Below are positions 8,200 through 17,534 of a stretch of DNA of 64,000 bases, one piece after another. This DNA comes from Prevotella sp. (GTDB lineage Bacteria > Bacteroidota > Bacteroidia > Bacteroidales > Bacteroidaceae). Every line of letters begins with the position of its first letter. Position 1 is the stretch's first letter. Location: NCBI GenBank assembly GCA_015060535.1, contig SUYH01000003.1:165160-229159 (forward strand), given 5' to 3'. The notes under the pieces are model-generated. The model was not told the DNA's origin, did not search any database, and worked only from the letters and a program-made list of their open reading frames with translations. A program made the translations under genes and the position numbers.

Positions 8200-9723
8200 A
8201 TGTTCATTAAGATACTCCTTACCCTCATCTTTCTGGCCGTGATGATTGGCGTCGGACTGTACACCCGCAAACAGGCCAGCAGTGTTGATGGATTCGTATT
8301 GGGCGGACGTGCCGTTGGTCCGTGGCTGACAGCCTTCGCCTATGGTACCTCTTATTTCTCGGCAGTAGTCTTCGTGGGCTATGCCGGACAGTTCGGATGG
8401 AAATACGGCCTCTCGTCGACATGGATTGGCGTGGGCAATGCCGTGATCGGCTCCTTGCTGGCCTGGATCGTACTAGGTCGGCGCACAAAGCTGATGACGC
8501 AGCATATCGAGTCGCGCACCATGCCCGACTTCTTCGGCACCCGATTTGGCGATCAGGGCTTGCGCGTAGCGGCTTCGATCATCGCTTTCGTGTTCCTCAT
8601 CCCCTATACCGCTGGCGTGTACAAAGGCATCTCGACGCTGTTTGAGATGGGCTTTGGCATCCCCTACGAGTATTGCGTGGTCATCATGGCCATCCTGACG
8701 GCGGTCTACGTCATTCTGGGCGGATACAAGGCGACGGCGATGAACGACTTCATACAGGGTATCATCATGCTCTTTGGCATCGTGGCTATCATCGTGGCCG
8801 TGCTCAATGTACAGGGTGGATTCACGGCAGCTATCGAGAAGATGGCTGCGATGCCCAGCGATGCCGACAGCACGGTGAATGGCGGCTTTGCCACGCTCTT
8901 CGGTCCTGACCCCTGGAACCTGCTGGGTGTGGTCATCCTGACATCGCTCGGTACCTGGGGACTGCCACAGATGGTGGGTAAGTTCTACTCGATTACCGAC
9001 GAGAGTGCCATCAGGCGTGGCACCATCATATCGACCATCTTCGCACTGATCGTGGCTGGCGGCTGCTACTTCCTGGGTGGCTTTGGCCGTCTGTTCGGCA
9101 TGCCTCCCGTGCTGCCTAACGGCAAGCTGGCTTTCGACAGCATCGTACCGTCAATGCTCGTGACGTTGCCCGACGTGCTCATCGCCCTCGTGGTGCTGCT
9201 GGTGCTCTCTGCGTCAATGTCGACGCTGGCATCGCTCGTGCTTACGTCCAGCTCAACGATGACACTCGACCTCATCTACCGCGACAAGAAGTCGGCACCT
9301 GGCGAGGTGGAGGATGGTAACATCGACGATATCGTAGCCGAGAAGATTGAGCGTCGTAAGGTGGTGGTGATGCGCGTGCTCATCATGTTCTTCATCGCCA
9401 TCTCGCTGCTGATCGCACTGAATCCGCCCACGTTCATTGCCCAGCTGATGGGTATCTCATGGGGTGCGCTGGCTGGTGCCTTCCTCGCTCCCTTCATGCT
9501 AGGACTCTACTGGCGTGGCGTCACCACAGCCAGCGTGTGGGCATGCTTCATCTGGGGCGTGGGTATCACGGTGGTCAACATGCTCATCGGCAACCCCATC
9601 AACCCCATCAACTGCGGTGCCATCGCGATGGTAGGCGGTTTCCCTGTCGTCTGGATTGTCAGTCTGCTGACACCGAAGATGCAGCGCAGTGAGGTAGACA
9701 AGATTTTCAAATGCTATCAATAA
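8200..9723 (+). CDS. Sodium:solute symporter (SSS family)
   Basis: A 507-residue inner-membrane protein with about 13 predicted segments. The N-terminus (VGLYTRKQASSVDGFVLGGRA), the TS-rich region GTSYFSAVVFVGYAGQFGW, and GTWGLPQMVGKFYSI are typical of PutP/PanF-like Na+ symporters. The family covers proline, pantothenate, acetate and sugars, and the substrate cannot be read from the sequence. A charged loop of about 40 residues (YRDKKSAPGEVEDGNIDD...) lies near residues 360-395. The neighbouring porin may supply the solute across the outer membrane. Confidence 0.9.
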   Translation: MFIKILLTLIFLAVMIGVGLYTRKQASSVDGFVLGGRAVGPWLTAFAYGTSYFSAVVFVGYAGQFGWKYGLSSTWIGVGNAVIGSLLAWIVLGRRTKLMTQHIESRTMPDFFGTRFGDQGLRVAASIIAFVFLIPYTAGVYKGISTLFEMGFGIPYEYCVVIMAILTAVYVILGGYKATAMNDFIQGIIMLFGIVAIIVAVLNVQGGFTAAIEKMAAMPSDADSTVNGGFATLFGPDPWNLLGVVILTSLGTWGLPQMVGKFYSITDESAIRRGTIISTIFALIVAGGCYFLGGFGRLFGMPPVLPNGKLAFDSIVPSMLVTLPDVLIALVVLLVLSASMSTLASLVLTSSSTMTLDLIYRDKKSAPGEVEDGNIDDIVAEKIERRKVVVMRVLIMFFIAISLLIALNPPTFIAQLMGISWGALAGAFLAPFMLGLYWRGVTTASVWACFIWGVGITVVNMLIGNPINPINCGAIAMVGGFPVVWIVSLLTPKMQRSEVDKIFKCYQ

Positions 9724-9735
9724 TACGTTAACACG

Positions 9736-10626
9736 ATGTGGAATAAACTATGGTCTATCCGTGAGGGCTTTGTCATAGGTGGAGGGCTCATCATAGCAGG
9801 ACTGACGCTCGAAATGAGCATAGGCCCTGTGGTATGGGACAGCTTCCGATGGCCTGCTAACGGTATGGTGCTGGCAGGATTCCTGGCGATGATTGTCGTC
9901 TGCCACCTGTTGCGTCAGAAGGTGTACGCCTTCCGCTTCCTCACCTCTTACCAGGCTGCCCTCCCCGCTATGGTTTATGCCGTTGTGCTAACGATCGTCA
10001 TGGGACTGACGCGCCAGCAGATCAACGGCACGTGGCTGAACAACATGCTGACGTTCTGGCCCTTCGTCCTGATGTATGTCTACATCACCGTCATCCTGGG
10101 GCTCGTCACCCTCCACCGGTTCAATACGCTGCGACATTGTCGCAGCATACGGGACCTCACCTTCCTGCTGAACCACCTGGGGCTCTTCATCGCGCTGACC
10201 ACCGCCACGCTGGGCAATGCCGACATCTCACGCGTGAAAATGATCTGTGGCGTGGACGAACCGGAATGGCGGGCGGTGACCAATGAGCAGGCCATCATCG
10301 AACTACCGCTGGCCATCGAGCTGAAGCAGTTTATCATGGAAGTGTACGACGACGGTTCACCCAAGCGCTTCGCTTCAGATATCCAGGTGCTGACGCAGTC
10401 GGGCAAGAACATCAAGGCGACGGTGGATGTCAACAAGCCCGTCGAGGTGGACGGATGGAAGATCTATCAGTACGGCTACGACCAGCAGGCCGGTGCCCGG
10501 AGCCGTATCAGCATCTTCGAACTGGTGAGAGACCCCTGGCTGCCCGCCGTCTATACGGGCATCTTCATGATGCTGGCTGGGGCCTTGTTGATGTTTGTCT
10601 TTGGAGTAAGGAGGGCGGAGTCATGA
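9736..10626 (+). CDS. Cytochrome c biogenesis protein, ResB/CcsB-like
   Basis: 296 residues, shorter than typical ResB proteins (about 450 or more). It has four N-terminal hydrophobic segments, then a soluble domain (about residues 150-265) with ELKQFIMEVYDDGSPKRFASDIQV and VDGWKIYQYGYD, features of the ResB family. A last membrane segment is near residue 275. It would work with the next gene product in System II heme delivery to periplasmic cytochromes c. The next gene starts inside its stop codon (ATGA), which supports a two-subunit complex. Confidence 0.85.
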   Translation: MWNKLWSIREGFVIGGGLIIAGLTLEMSIGPVVWDSFRWPANGMVLAGFLAMIVVCHLLRQKVYAFRFLTSYQAALPAMVYAVVLTIVMGLTRQQINGTWLNNMLTFWPFVLMYVYITVILGLVTLHRFNTLRHCRSIRDLTFLLNHLGLFIALTTATLGNADISRVKMICGVDEPEWRAVTNEQAIIELPLAIELKQFIMEVYDDGSPKRFASDIQVLTQSGKNIKATVDVNKPVEVDGWKIYQYGYDQQAGARSRISIFELVRDPWLPAVYTGIFMMLAGALLMFVFGVRRAES

Positions 10627-11402
10627 CGTGGGAATCATTCATCTATTTCGCCATCTGCGCCGTACTACTCTGGGTGGCAGGCAGCTATCAGGCCTGGAAG
10701 GATAAGACCAAGAGTGCCTATGCGTTGACCATACTGGGTCTCTGTGTCTTCTTCGCCTTCATCCTGTCGATGTGGATGTCGCTGGAGCGCCCACCGCTGC
10801 GCACCATGGGCGAGACGCGTCTGTGGTACTCTTTCTTCCTGCCGTTGGCAGGTCTGATGGTCTATTCACGCTGGCGATACAAGTGGATTCTGTCGTTCTC
10901 TACCCTGCTGTCGGTCGTCTTCATCTGCGTCAACCTGCTGAAACCCGAGATACACTCGAAGACGCTGATGCCTGCCCTGCAGAGTCCGTGGTTCGCACCT
11001 CACGTCATCGTATATATGTTTGCCTATGCCCTGCTAGGTGCCGCTGCCGTCATGGCGGTCTATCTGCTGGTGCGTCGTCGCTGGTCGCAGCAGGAGGCGG
11101 AGATTACCGATAACCTGGTGTATGTCGGACTAGCCTTCCTCACCTTCGGCATGCTCTTCGGAGCACTATGGGCAAAGGAGGCATGGGGACACTACTGGTC
11201 GTGGGACCCCAAAGAGACCTGGGCGGCCATCACATGGCTGGCCTACCTGGTATACATCCACTTCCGCCTGTATCGTCCACAGCAGCTCACCCCTGCCCTG
11301 TGGATGCTCATCATCTGCTTCGTCCTGCTGCAGATGTGCTGGTGGGGCATCAACTACCTGCCCTCCGCACAGGGTTCGAGCGTTCATACCTATAGCATGT
11401 AG
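10623..11402 (+). CDS. ccsA: Cytochrome c biogenesis protein CcsA
   Basis: A 259-residue membrane protein of the CcsA/CcmC heme-handling family. The tryptophan-rich heme motif WGHYWSWDPKETWAAITW is at about residues 185-202. Conserved His residues are in APHVIVYMFAYALLG and in SVHTYSM at the C-terminus. The ATG at 10623 overlaps the ResB-like stop by 4 bases and is preferred over an upstream frame start at 10455 that lies inside ResB. Together the pair should attach heme to apocytochrome c; no cytochrome gene is present in the window. Confidence 0.9.
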   Translation: MTWESFIYFAICAVLLWVAGSYQAWKDKTKSAYALTILGLCVFFAFILSMWMSLERPPLRTMGETRLWYSFFLPLAGLMVYSRWRYKWILSFSTLLSVVFICVNLLKPEIHSKTLMPALQSPWFAPHVIVYMFAYALLGAAAVMAVYLLVRRRWSQQEAEITDNLVYVGLAFLTFGMLFGALWAKEAWGHYWSWDPKETWAAITWLAYLVYIHFRLYRPQQLTPALWMLIICFVLLQMCWWGINYLPSAQGSSVHTYSM

Positions 11403-11423
11403 AATAAATATCGTCATCAGCCT

Positions 11424-13151
11424 ATGCCGTTAAGTCGTATCAAACTACCCGTCCTGCGAGCACTCCTGTTGCTGGGTGTCGTGCTATGTACTGCCTGTAA
11501 TGACAGTCTTGAAGAGTTGTTCCGTCCGACGGAGAAAGAGACTGTAGTCAGCCCACTCGCCATAAAACTGGGATTCTCGAAGGAGCGTCCCCTGGTCATG
11601 GGAATGAACACGAGTTACGCTCCCCTGCAATATGTTGACGACCACGGTACGCCCTGCGGCAATGATGTGGAGTTCACCAAACGGCTCATGCAACGCATGG
11701 GCATCCCCTTTACCTTTGCCCCTAACCACTGGGACAAGATGTCGCCAGGCATCATCGAGGGCAAGTACGACCTCGGACTCATGGTATACTCGCCCTACCG
11801 TAAAGACCTGACCAATTACTCGAATGCGGTGTTCCGCATGTACTACCAGATCGTCTATCGCAAGAAAGACTATGCGGATTTCGACTTCCGCAACCTGAGG
11901 GGAAAGACCATCGCCTACATGAAGTCAAGGCCCATCGGACTGATGCTCACGGACGCTGGAGCCAAGGATGTGCGCATCACTGACTTGGGGGCTGCCTTCA
12001 AAGAACTGGCGGAGGGGAAATATGACGGACTGATCTGCTACCGCTTCCAAGCCACTCATTACATCAATCTGCTACACCTGGAGAAGCAGCTGCAGACGGA
12101 GGAGCTCTCGCTGGAGCCCCGCGAATACTGCTATGCCAGCCACGACAAGCGACTCATTGAAGCTATCAACGACGAGCTGAGAAAGACGGAGACCATCAGC
12201 ATCATCGACGAGGTGTATGGCGACAACGTGCTGACGCAGTTTGGCGTCATCAAGATACCGGCATGGGTATGGCTGCTGGGAGTACTGCTGACCTTCCTCT
12301 TCCTCGTCATCTTCAGCATCAACCGCTACCGCCTCAGTAAGCGTCTGCAACAGGCCCACGACAAGCTGCAGGAAGCCTACTTAGGACTGGCAGAGAAGAA
12401 CGTACAGCTGAAGATAGCCAACGAGCGTGCCGAGGAATCGACGCGCATGAAGAGCAACTTCATCAAGCAGATATCGCACGAGATACGCACACCGCTCAAT
12501 ATCCTCAGCGGCTTTACACAGCTTATCACCACCACGACGGTACGCCTGTCGGACAAGGATCGCCTTGAGGCGGGCGAAGAGATCATGAAGAGTACTTACC
12601 GCATCACAGGACTGGTGAACAAGATGCTGGAGCTGTCGGACATCAACAGCCAGGTGGTGCTGGAACGCAACGACATGGTGACACCGCTGCAGATAGCAGA
12701 ACAGGCCATCAGCGCTTCAGGCATCAACGATGCCCGCCATCTGACGTTCACACTGCAAACGCTGGAAGGCTCACTCACACCTTTCAAGACCGATCAGCGT
12801 GCGGCTGCCCGTATCCTAGAGCTGCTGCTCGACAATGCCATCAAGTTCACACGGCCTGCCGAAGCTTATCTGACACAGGTGGACAGCTCGGCAAAGAAGC
12901 AGAGCGTGAAGCTGACCATCAACAACAGTAAGGACACGGTACGATTTATCGTCGACGACACGGGCATAGGCATTCCTCCGAAGGAGGCAGAGCATATCTT
13001 CGACGAGTTTGTACAGCTGGACGAATACTACAACGGAACAGGTATAGGACTGACGGTAGCACGGAGTCTGGCGCGTCGCCTAGGAGGCGATATCCGACTA
13101 GATACCGCACATACGGCTTGCACCCGATTCATTATCAAACTACCGGTATAG
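11424..13151 (+). CDS. Sensor histidine kinase with periplasmic solute-binding domain
   Basis: 575 residues. An N-terminal signal segment is followed by a bacterial extracellular solute-binding (SBP_bac_3-like) domain, about residues 45-265 (RPLVMGMNTSYAPLQYVDD, GKYDLGLMVYSPYRKDLTNYS). One membrane helix lies near 275-297, then a coiled linker. HisKA carries the phospho-acceptor His in ISHEIRTPLN (about 352), and HATPase_c has N box DNAIKFT, VDDTGIGIP and NGTGIGLTVARSLA. No receiver domain or adjacent response regulator is seen, so it is an orphan kinase that probably senses an amino acid-like ligand. Confidence 0.88.
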   Translation: MPLSRIKLPVLRALLLLGVVLCTACNDSLEELFRPTEKETVVSPLAIKLGFSKERPLVMGMNTSYAPLQYVDDHGTPCGNDVEFTKRLMQRMGIPFTFAPNHWDKMSPGIIEGKYDLGLMVYSPYRKDLTNYSNAVFRMYYQIVYRKKDYADFDFRNLRGKTIAYMKSRPIGLMLTDAGAKDVRITDLGAAFKELAEGKYDGLICYRFQATHYINLLHLEKQLQTEELSLEPREYCYASHDKRLIEAINDELRKTETISIIDEVYGDNVLTQFGVIKIPAWVWLLGVLLTFLFLVIFSINRYRLSKRLQQAHDKLQEAYLGLAEKNVQLKIANERAEESTRMKSNFIKQISHEIRTPLNILSGFTQLITTTTVRLSDKDRLEAGEEIMKSTYRITGLVNKMLELSDINSQVVLERNDMVTPLQIAEQAISASGINDARHLTFTLQTLEGSLTPFKTDQRAAARILELLLDNAIKFTRPAEAYLTQVDSSAKKQSVKLTINNSKDTVRFIVDDTGIGIPPKEAEHIFDEFVQLDEYYNGTGIGLTVARSLARRLGGDIRLDTAHTACTRFIIKLPV

Positions 13152-13155
13152 GGAA

Positions 13156-15300
13156 TTAGTCTTTCTCGGCCTCCTTGGCTGCCTTACGGGCTGCCTTCTC
13201 AGCCTCCTTGGCTGCTTTGCGAGCGGCTTTCTCTTGGGCCTTGGCTGCCTTGCGAGCAGCCTGCTCTTCTGCCTTGGCAGCCTTACGAGCGGCTTTCTCT
13301 GCATCCTTGGCTGCATCCTCAGCCTCCTTGGCGGCTTTACGGGCAGCTTTCGCCTCGGCCTTGGCAGCCTTGCGAGCAGCTTTTTCTTCGGCCTTCTGCT
13401 GTTTCTTAGCCTCCCGCTTTGCCTTTTCCTCGTCAGAGAGGCCATGGAACTTGATGCCTGGCTTGATCTTGGTCTTCTTCATCTCATTGGTGTTGGTGAA
13501 GGAGAAGGAGCAAAGCAGGTCGACACGTTTGCCACGGACATTGACATTGCCTTTGGCAATAGCACCATTACTCTTCAGAGTGAGGACTGTGTTACGGACA
13601 TGTAACAACCCACATTTCGCTTCATAGACTTCGGCATTCACCTCACCCATCGGCAGCTTTCCACCCACCTTCTTACGCATGATGGCTGTTCGCGGCTTCG
13701 AGATGTCAAACTTGAAATCGGCCTTGAAGGCTACCTTCTTGATGTCGGGCATATCCATCGCCTTACCGAAATGAAGCGAGTCGGTGCGCACGGAGCCTAA
13801 GACGTACTTGTTGTTCTCGTCGAGGGCGAAATTGAAATCAAGTTTGCCCACGGCAGTGGTCAACCGACCGGCAAACTGCTCACGTTTCCACAGCACGTCG
13901 AAACGTCCAGTATAGTCGATATTACCCAGGTTGTTGACCTGCTTCATCATATATTTCTTGACGGGGAACTGGCTGATGATGCGCTCGGCAGAGCCTACCT
14001 TGGCATGCATGCGGTGGACATCGAAGTGGACTTGCAACTTATACTTGTCCTTCAGACCGCTGATAAAGCCTGAAGCCTGGATGGTCAGGTCTTTCTTCTG
14101 GGTATTTATCCTGACGTCGCGGAACTGCATACCTTCGTCATTGCCACTCATACGCAGCTGCAGCAACAAAGGCTCGTTGAAGTTCTTCAGCACAGGAGCG
14201 AAGGTACGCGAGATGTCCTTCAGCAGGGTGCGTCCCTTGATGAGCGACGTGGTATAGGCCAGCTTACGTCCCTGCTTCTTGCTGGGCAGCTGAAGCGTGG
14301 CGGCGTCGATGTTCAGCGTGGTATTGGGCAGGCTGATAGAGAACTGCTTCAGATGAGCGACCTGTTTGTTGGCCTCAACACGTGTCTTCAGGTTGCGTAC
14401 ATCGATACCAGAGACGGAGTCGACAGCCGTCATATCTGTGATGACAGCCACAACGCTATCCTTGGCCAGATGCTCCAAACGGACATTCAGATGTGCCGTC
14501 AGATCGAAATGGCCCACATCGAAGAATCCGCGCTTGGGCTTGTTGGCATTCTTACGGGGCTTACGATTGTCGGTAATATAACGTAACTGATTGATTTCCA
14601 ACTGACGGCGGTCTTTCATGTCGAGAATATTCACCAGCCCAATAGACAGTTTGGTGTCCACAGGACCTTTCTTGGTCTTCTGAACCCATGCCGACTGCAG
14701 GTCGCGTATCTCGGCAATCATGCGGCCATTGCTGCCTTTGCGGAAGAGCAGGCTGCCCAACTGAGCCTCCTGCTGGTTATACTTAACCTTGATGCGCTCT
14801 AGCCAAATCCTATCGACATCGATATTGAGCTTGTTCTTGGGTTTTACGCTGTCGGTAACATGGAGACTGTCGCGAGCAGGCTTCTTTTTCTTGAAGGCAT
14901 CAACAATGAACTGGAAGTTAGCCACCGAGTCGGAGTCGGACTTCAGCAGGTTGGCTTCGAGACCTTTCACCTTGGCATCGACAACCTTCACCTCATGACG
15001 CATCAGCGGCCAGAGGTCGACCTCGACACCCAGCTCCTCGAGATGGAGCAGCCGACGGTGCTGCTGGTCTTCGACATTGACACCCAGAAGACTGACGTCC
15101 TGGCCGAAGAGATTGATGCGAATCTCATCGATGCTGACCTCGGTGTTCAAGCGTTCCTTGAGCATTAAGACTGCCTCCTGCAGGAGGGAATTCTGCACGA
15201 AAGAGGTATTCAACAAGAGGAGACCAACACCTGCGAGCAGGACAGCACCAACGGCTGTTCCACCGACTATCTTCAGCAATAAAAGGACTATCTTCTTCAT
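13156..15300 (-). CDS. AsmA-like envelope protein with Lys/Ala-rich repeat tail
   Basis: 714 residues with an N-terminal membrane anchor (about 5-30). The start LNTEVSIDEIRINLFGQDVSLLGVNVED is typical of AsmA/DUF748-type proteins, which form long beta structures in the periplasm and are linked to lipid transport or outer-membrane assembly. The last 90 or so residues are unusual: an 11-residue pattern close to AEEKAARKAAK is repeated about six times, which predicts a long charged helix. The gene follows the TlpA-like gene by 19 bases and probably shares its promoter. It converges on the kinase gene with 4 bases between stops. Confidence 0.75.
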   Translation of the reverse strand: MKKIVLLLLKIVGGTAVGAVLLAGVGLLLLNTSFVQNSLLQEAVLMLKERLNTEVSIDEIRINLFGQDVSLLGVNVEDQQHRRLLHLEELGVEVDLWPLMRHEVKVVDAKVKGLEANLLKSDSDSVANFQFIVDAFKKKKPARDSLHVTDSVKPKNKLNIDVDRIWLERIKVKYNQQEAQLGSLLFRKGSNGRMIAEIRDLQSAWVQKTKKGPVDTKLSIGLVNILDMKDRRQLEINQLRYITDNRKPRKNANKPKRGFFDVGHFDLTAHLNVRLEHLAKDSVVAVITDMTAVDSVSGIDVRNLKTRVEANKQVAHLKQFSISLPNTTLNIDAATLQLPSKKQGRKLAYTTSLIKGRTLLKDISRTFAPVLKNFNEPLLLQLRMSGNDEGMQFRDVRINTQKKDLTIQASGFISGLKDKYKLQVHFDVHRMHAKVGSAERIISQFPVKKYMMKQVNNLGNIDYTGRFDVLWKREQFAGRLTTAVGKLDFNFALDENNKYVLGSVRTDSLHFGKAMDMPDIKKVAFKADFKFDISKPRTAIMRKKVGGKLPMGEVNAEVYEAKCGLLHVRNTVLTLKSNGAIAKGNVNVRGKRVDLLCSFSFTNTNEMKKTKIKPGIKFHGLSDEEKAKREAKKQQKAEEKAARKAAKAEAKAARKAAKEAEDAAKDAEKAARKAAKAEEQAARKAAKAQEKAARKAAKEAEKAARKAAKEAEKD

Positions 15301-15319
15301 TGTATGATGGCTATAGTTA

Positions 15320-16366
15320 TTACTTCAACAGAGCATCGACCTTGCGCTTCAGCATCTCCTTGTTGACAATCTCTTCAAGTTTGTCTTGGGGGATATTGCG
15401 CTCAATGACAACACCTTTCTCGTCAATCAACAGGTTAGCAGGCACATCGGCCAGCCCCAGCTTAGACAAGAGCGGGGTATCCCAGAGGCGTCCGTCGCAA
15501 ATCGTCGACCACTTCAGCGAGTCACGCTCTACCCTTTGCTTGCAGTCATTCTTTCTGGCATCCAGACAGATGCTCAGCACACCCAGCTTGTCGCCATACT
15601 TATCTTTCAGCGTTTTCACGTGTCGCTGCATATCATTACTGGTATAGCTCCATGAAGCCCATACCGTTACTAGGTTAAGGCGACCGTTCAGACTCTTTTC
15701 CGTCACCTTCTTACCTTTCACGTCGTAGGCCGTGAATGTGGGAAGCTTGCTCTTCAAGGCACCACCCTGCAACCTATCCAGCTGCTTCTGCAGCATAATG
15801 AGTTGTCCGTTCTCAGGATTCTTCTCCAGCATCTTCATGGTGAGTCGACGTGCCTCTCTATAGTCAGGCTTACTCGTCTGGAGAAAATGGCGTTTCAGCA
15901 GATAGATGCTGACAGGCGATGTCAAGTGTTCCTGGATGAAGGCACCGACCACCTTTCTAACGTCAGGTGGCGGAGTATCGTTCAGCTCCATACGCAGTTC
16001 GGACATCAGCTCATTATCGTCCGTTCCTTCGATGACCAGTTCCTTAAGGTTTGAGGCATCACCTTTGACGCTAACCGTCTGACCAGGTTCAGCAAAAACA
16101 GGCTGTTCAGAATAGTTGGGGAAAATGACCACCAGCGTAGCGGGCTCTCTCAGCTCCAACTCATAGGAGAAGCGTCCATTGCGCACGACTATCGTGTCGA
16201 AACCTGCCATGCCGCCATTAGTGCTATATACCCAAAACTCAGCCTGATTCATGTGGCGCAAGCGGCCTTCCAACTTGAACTTACCACTATCGCCGCCACA
16301 TGCAGCCAGCAACAGCGCTACCAGCAGAAAGGCCACATTTCGGAAGCTATGTACGTTTGTCTTCAT
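15320..16366 (-). CDS. TlpA-like thioredoxin-fold lipoprotein lacking CXXC
   Basis: 348 residues. It has a lipoprotein signal (LLLAAC followed by GGDSGK), a DUF4369-like beta domain (about 28-120), a helical middle, and a C-terminal TlpA/thioredoxin fold (about 225-345). The site that normally reads WAxWCxxC is WASWSYTS here, so both redox cysteines are absent. VPANLLIDEKGVV keeps the cis-proline loop. Thiol-disulfide activity is therefore unlikely; a binding or scaffold role is possible. The start at 16366 follows a -7 box at 16385-16392, and the longer frame to 16606 crosses that promoter and the neighbouring gene. Confidence 0.8.
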   Translation of the reverse strand: MKTNVHSFRNVAFLLVALLLAACGGDSGKFKLEGRLRHMNQAEFWVYSTNGGMAGFDTIVVRNGRFSYELELREPATLVVIFPNYSEQPVFAEPGQTVSVKGDASNLKELVIEGTDDNELMSELRMELNDTPPPDVRKVVGAFIQEHLTSPVSIYLLKRHFLQTSKPDYREARRLTMKMLEKNPENGQLIMLQKQLDRLQGGALKSKLPTFTAYDVKGKKVTEKSLNGRLNLVTVWASWSYTSNDMQRHVKTLKDKYGDKLGVLSICLDARKNDCKQRVERDSLKWSTICDGRLWDTPLLSKLGLADVPANLLIDEKGVVIERNIPQDKLEEIVNKEMLKRKVDALLK

Positions 16367-16384
16367 GTACTCACATTTATCTTG

Positions 16385-16392
16385 CAAAGATA
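16385..16392 (-). promoter_or_regulatory. -7 promoter box TATCTTTG before the TlpA-like gene
   Basis: A TAnnTTTG match ending 18 bases before the ATG at 16366. It likely also drives the AsmA-like gene downstream. Confidence 0.6.
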
Positions 16393-16419
16393 CGACGACT
16401 TTTCCGAATATCCAAACAT

Positions 16420-17382
16420 TTAAGCCGAAATAACATTCTGAGGCGCCCCATCGAGGAAAGCGCTGACATTGCTGACAGCCACATCGATGAGTCGAGTGCG
16501 GGCTTCCTGAGTAGCCCACGCAATATGGGGAGTGATATAGGCCGTTGGGCATTTCAACAAAGGGTTCTCCGCATCGGCAGGCTCCTTGCTGAGCACATCG
16601 GCACAATAGGCATAGAGCTGACCAGCAGACAGCGCCTCAGCCACGTCTTCCTCCGCAACGAGCGGCCCGCGACCTGTATTAATCAAAATAGCAGAGGGTT
16701 TCATCAGCCTCAGCGTATCACGACGAATCAGGTGATGAGTACTGTCAGTCAGCGGACAATGCAGGCTCACCACATCGCTCTGTGCCAGGACTTCGGCTAT
16801 CGTACCTTTCTTAATATAAGGCGGCAACTGCGTGACCTCCTTGCTGGTATAGGCCATCACCTTCATGCCGAAAGCAGAGGCGATAGCGGCCACACGGCTG
16901 CCGATATTCCCTAGACCAACGATGCCGAACGTCTTGCCTGCCAGCTCAGTCAACGGTGTATCCCAGTAGCTGAAGTCGGGACAGGCCGACCAGCGCCCCT
17001 CGCGGTTCAGCTGTGCATAGTGCTCCGTACGGTTGGTGACGGTCAGCAGGTGGGCAAACACCATCTGCGCCACGCTCTCCGTGCTGTAGGCAGGCACGTT
17101 GGTCACCACAATGCCATGCTCACAGGCAGCCTCAACATCCACCACGTTATAACCCGTCGCCAGCACACCGATATAGCGCAACTTAGGCAGCTGTTCTATC
17201 TCCTGTCGCCTCAGCAACACCTTGTTGGTCAGCACGATGTCAGCCTCGGCAGCCCTTTCAACGGTCTGTTGCGCCGCTGTACGCTCATAAACCGTCAGTT
17301 CACCAAGAGCAGCCAGTCGCTCCCAAGAGAGGTCGCCTGGGTTGGCTGTAAACCCATCCATAATCACTATTTTCATGTTCAT
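16420..17382 (-). CDS. D-2-hydroxyacid dehydrogenase (glycerate dehydrogenase-like)
   Basis: A cytoplasmic NAD(P)-dependent reductase of 320 residues. It has the Rossmann motif GIVGLGNIGSRVA (about 150), the catalytic Arg in LINTGRGPLV (about 235), the conserved Glu in LSKEPADAENPLL, and the His in TPHIAWAT (about 290). The family interconverts 2-oxoacids and D-2-hydroxyacids; hydroxypyruvate/D-glycerate is the closest-looking role but is not proven. Translation may start at 17382 or at the second Met 6 bases later. tRNA-Leu lies upstream on the same strand with a terminator between. Confidence 0.88.
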   Translation of the reverse strand: MNMKIVIMDGFTANPGDLSWERLAALGELTVYERTAAQQTVERAAEADIVLTNKVLLRRQEIEQLPKLRYIGVLATGYNVVDVEAACEHGIVVTNVPAYSTESVAQMVFAHLLTVTNRTEHYAQLNREGRWSACPDFSYWDTPLTELAGKTFGIVGLGNIGSRVAAIASAFGMKVMAYTSKEVTQLPPYIKKGTIAEVLAQSDVVSLHCPLTDSTHHLIRRDTLRLMKPSAILINTGRGPLVAEEDVAEALSAGQLYAYCADVLSKEPADAENPLLKCPTAYITPHIAWATQEARTRLIDVAVSNVSAFLDGAPQNVISA

Positions 17383-17395
17383 CCTTTATTATACT

Positions 17396-17421
17396 AAAAA
17401 GACTTGCTACGAGAGCAAGTC
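17396..17421 (-). terminator. Rho-independent terminator after tRNA-Leu
   Basis: An 8-bp stem, GACTTGCT/AGCAAGTC, with a 5-base loop, followed on the minus strand by TTTTT. It separates the tRNA from the dehydrogenase gene. Confidence 0.85.
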
Positions 17422-17435
17422 CTTTTCCAACTGTG

Positions 17436-17519
17436 TGCCGCGAGCGGGACTCGAACCCGCACAGCTGCAATAGCCAAGGGATTTTAAGTCCCTCGTGTCT
17501 ACCATTCCACCATCGCGGC
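17436..17519 (-). tRNA. tRNA-Leu (anticodon TAA)
   Basis: 84 bases with acceptor stem GCCGCGA/TCGCGGC, discriminator A, anticodon loop reading CTTAAAA (anticodon TAA), a long variable arm as expected for leucine, and T loop GGGTTCGAGTCCC. CCA is not encoded. A -7 box lies 15 bases upstream at 17535-17542 and a terminator follows. Confidence 0.95.
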
Positions 17520-17534
17520 AGCCGTAAGCGTGTG

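Noticed and set aside
10455..10622. Upstream start for ccsA
   Set aside because: Lies inside the ResB-like gene in another frame; the ATGA overlap start at 10623 fits the family N-terminus.
13175..13627. Ala/Leu-rich plus-strand frame resembling a membrane protein
   Set aside because: It is the reverse strand of the Lys/Ala repeat tail of the AsmA-like gene.
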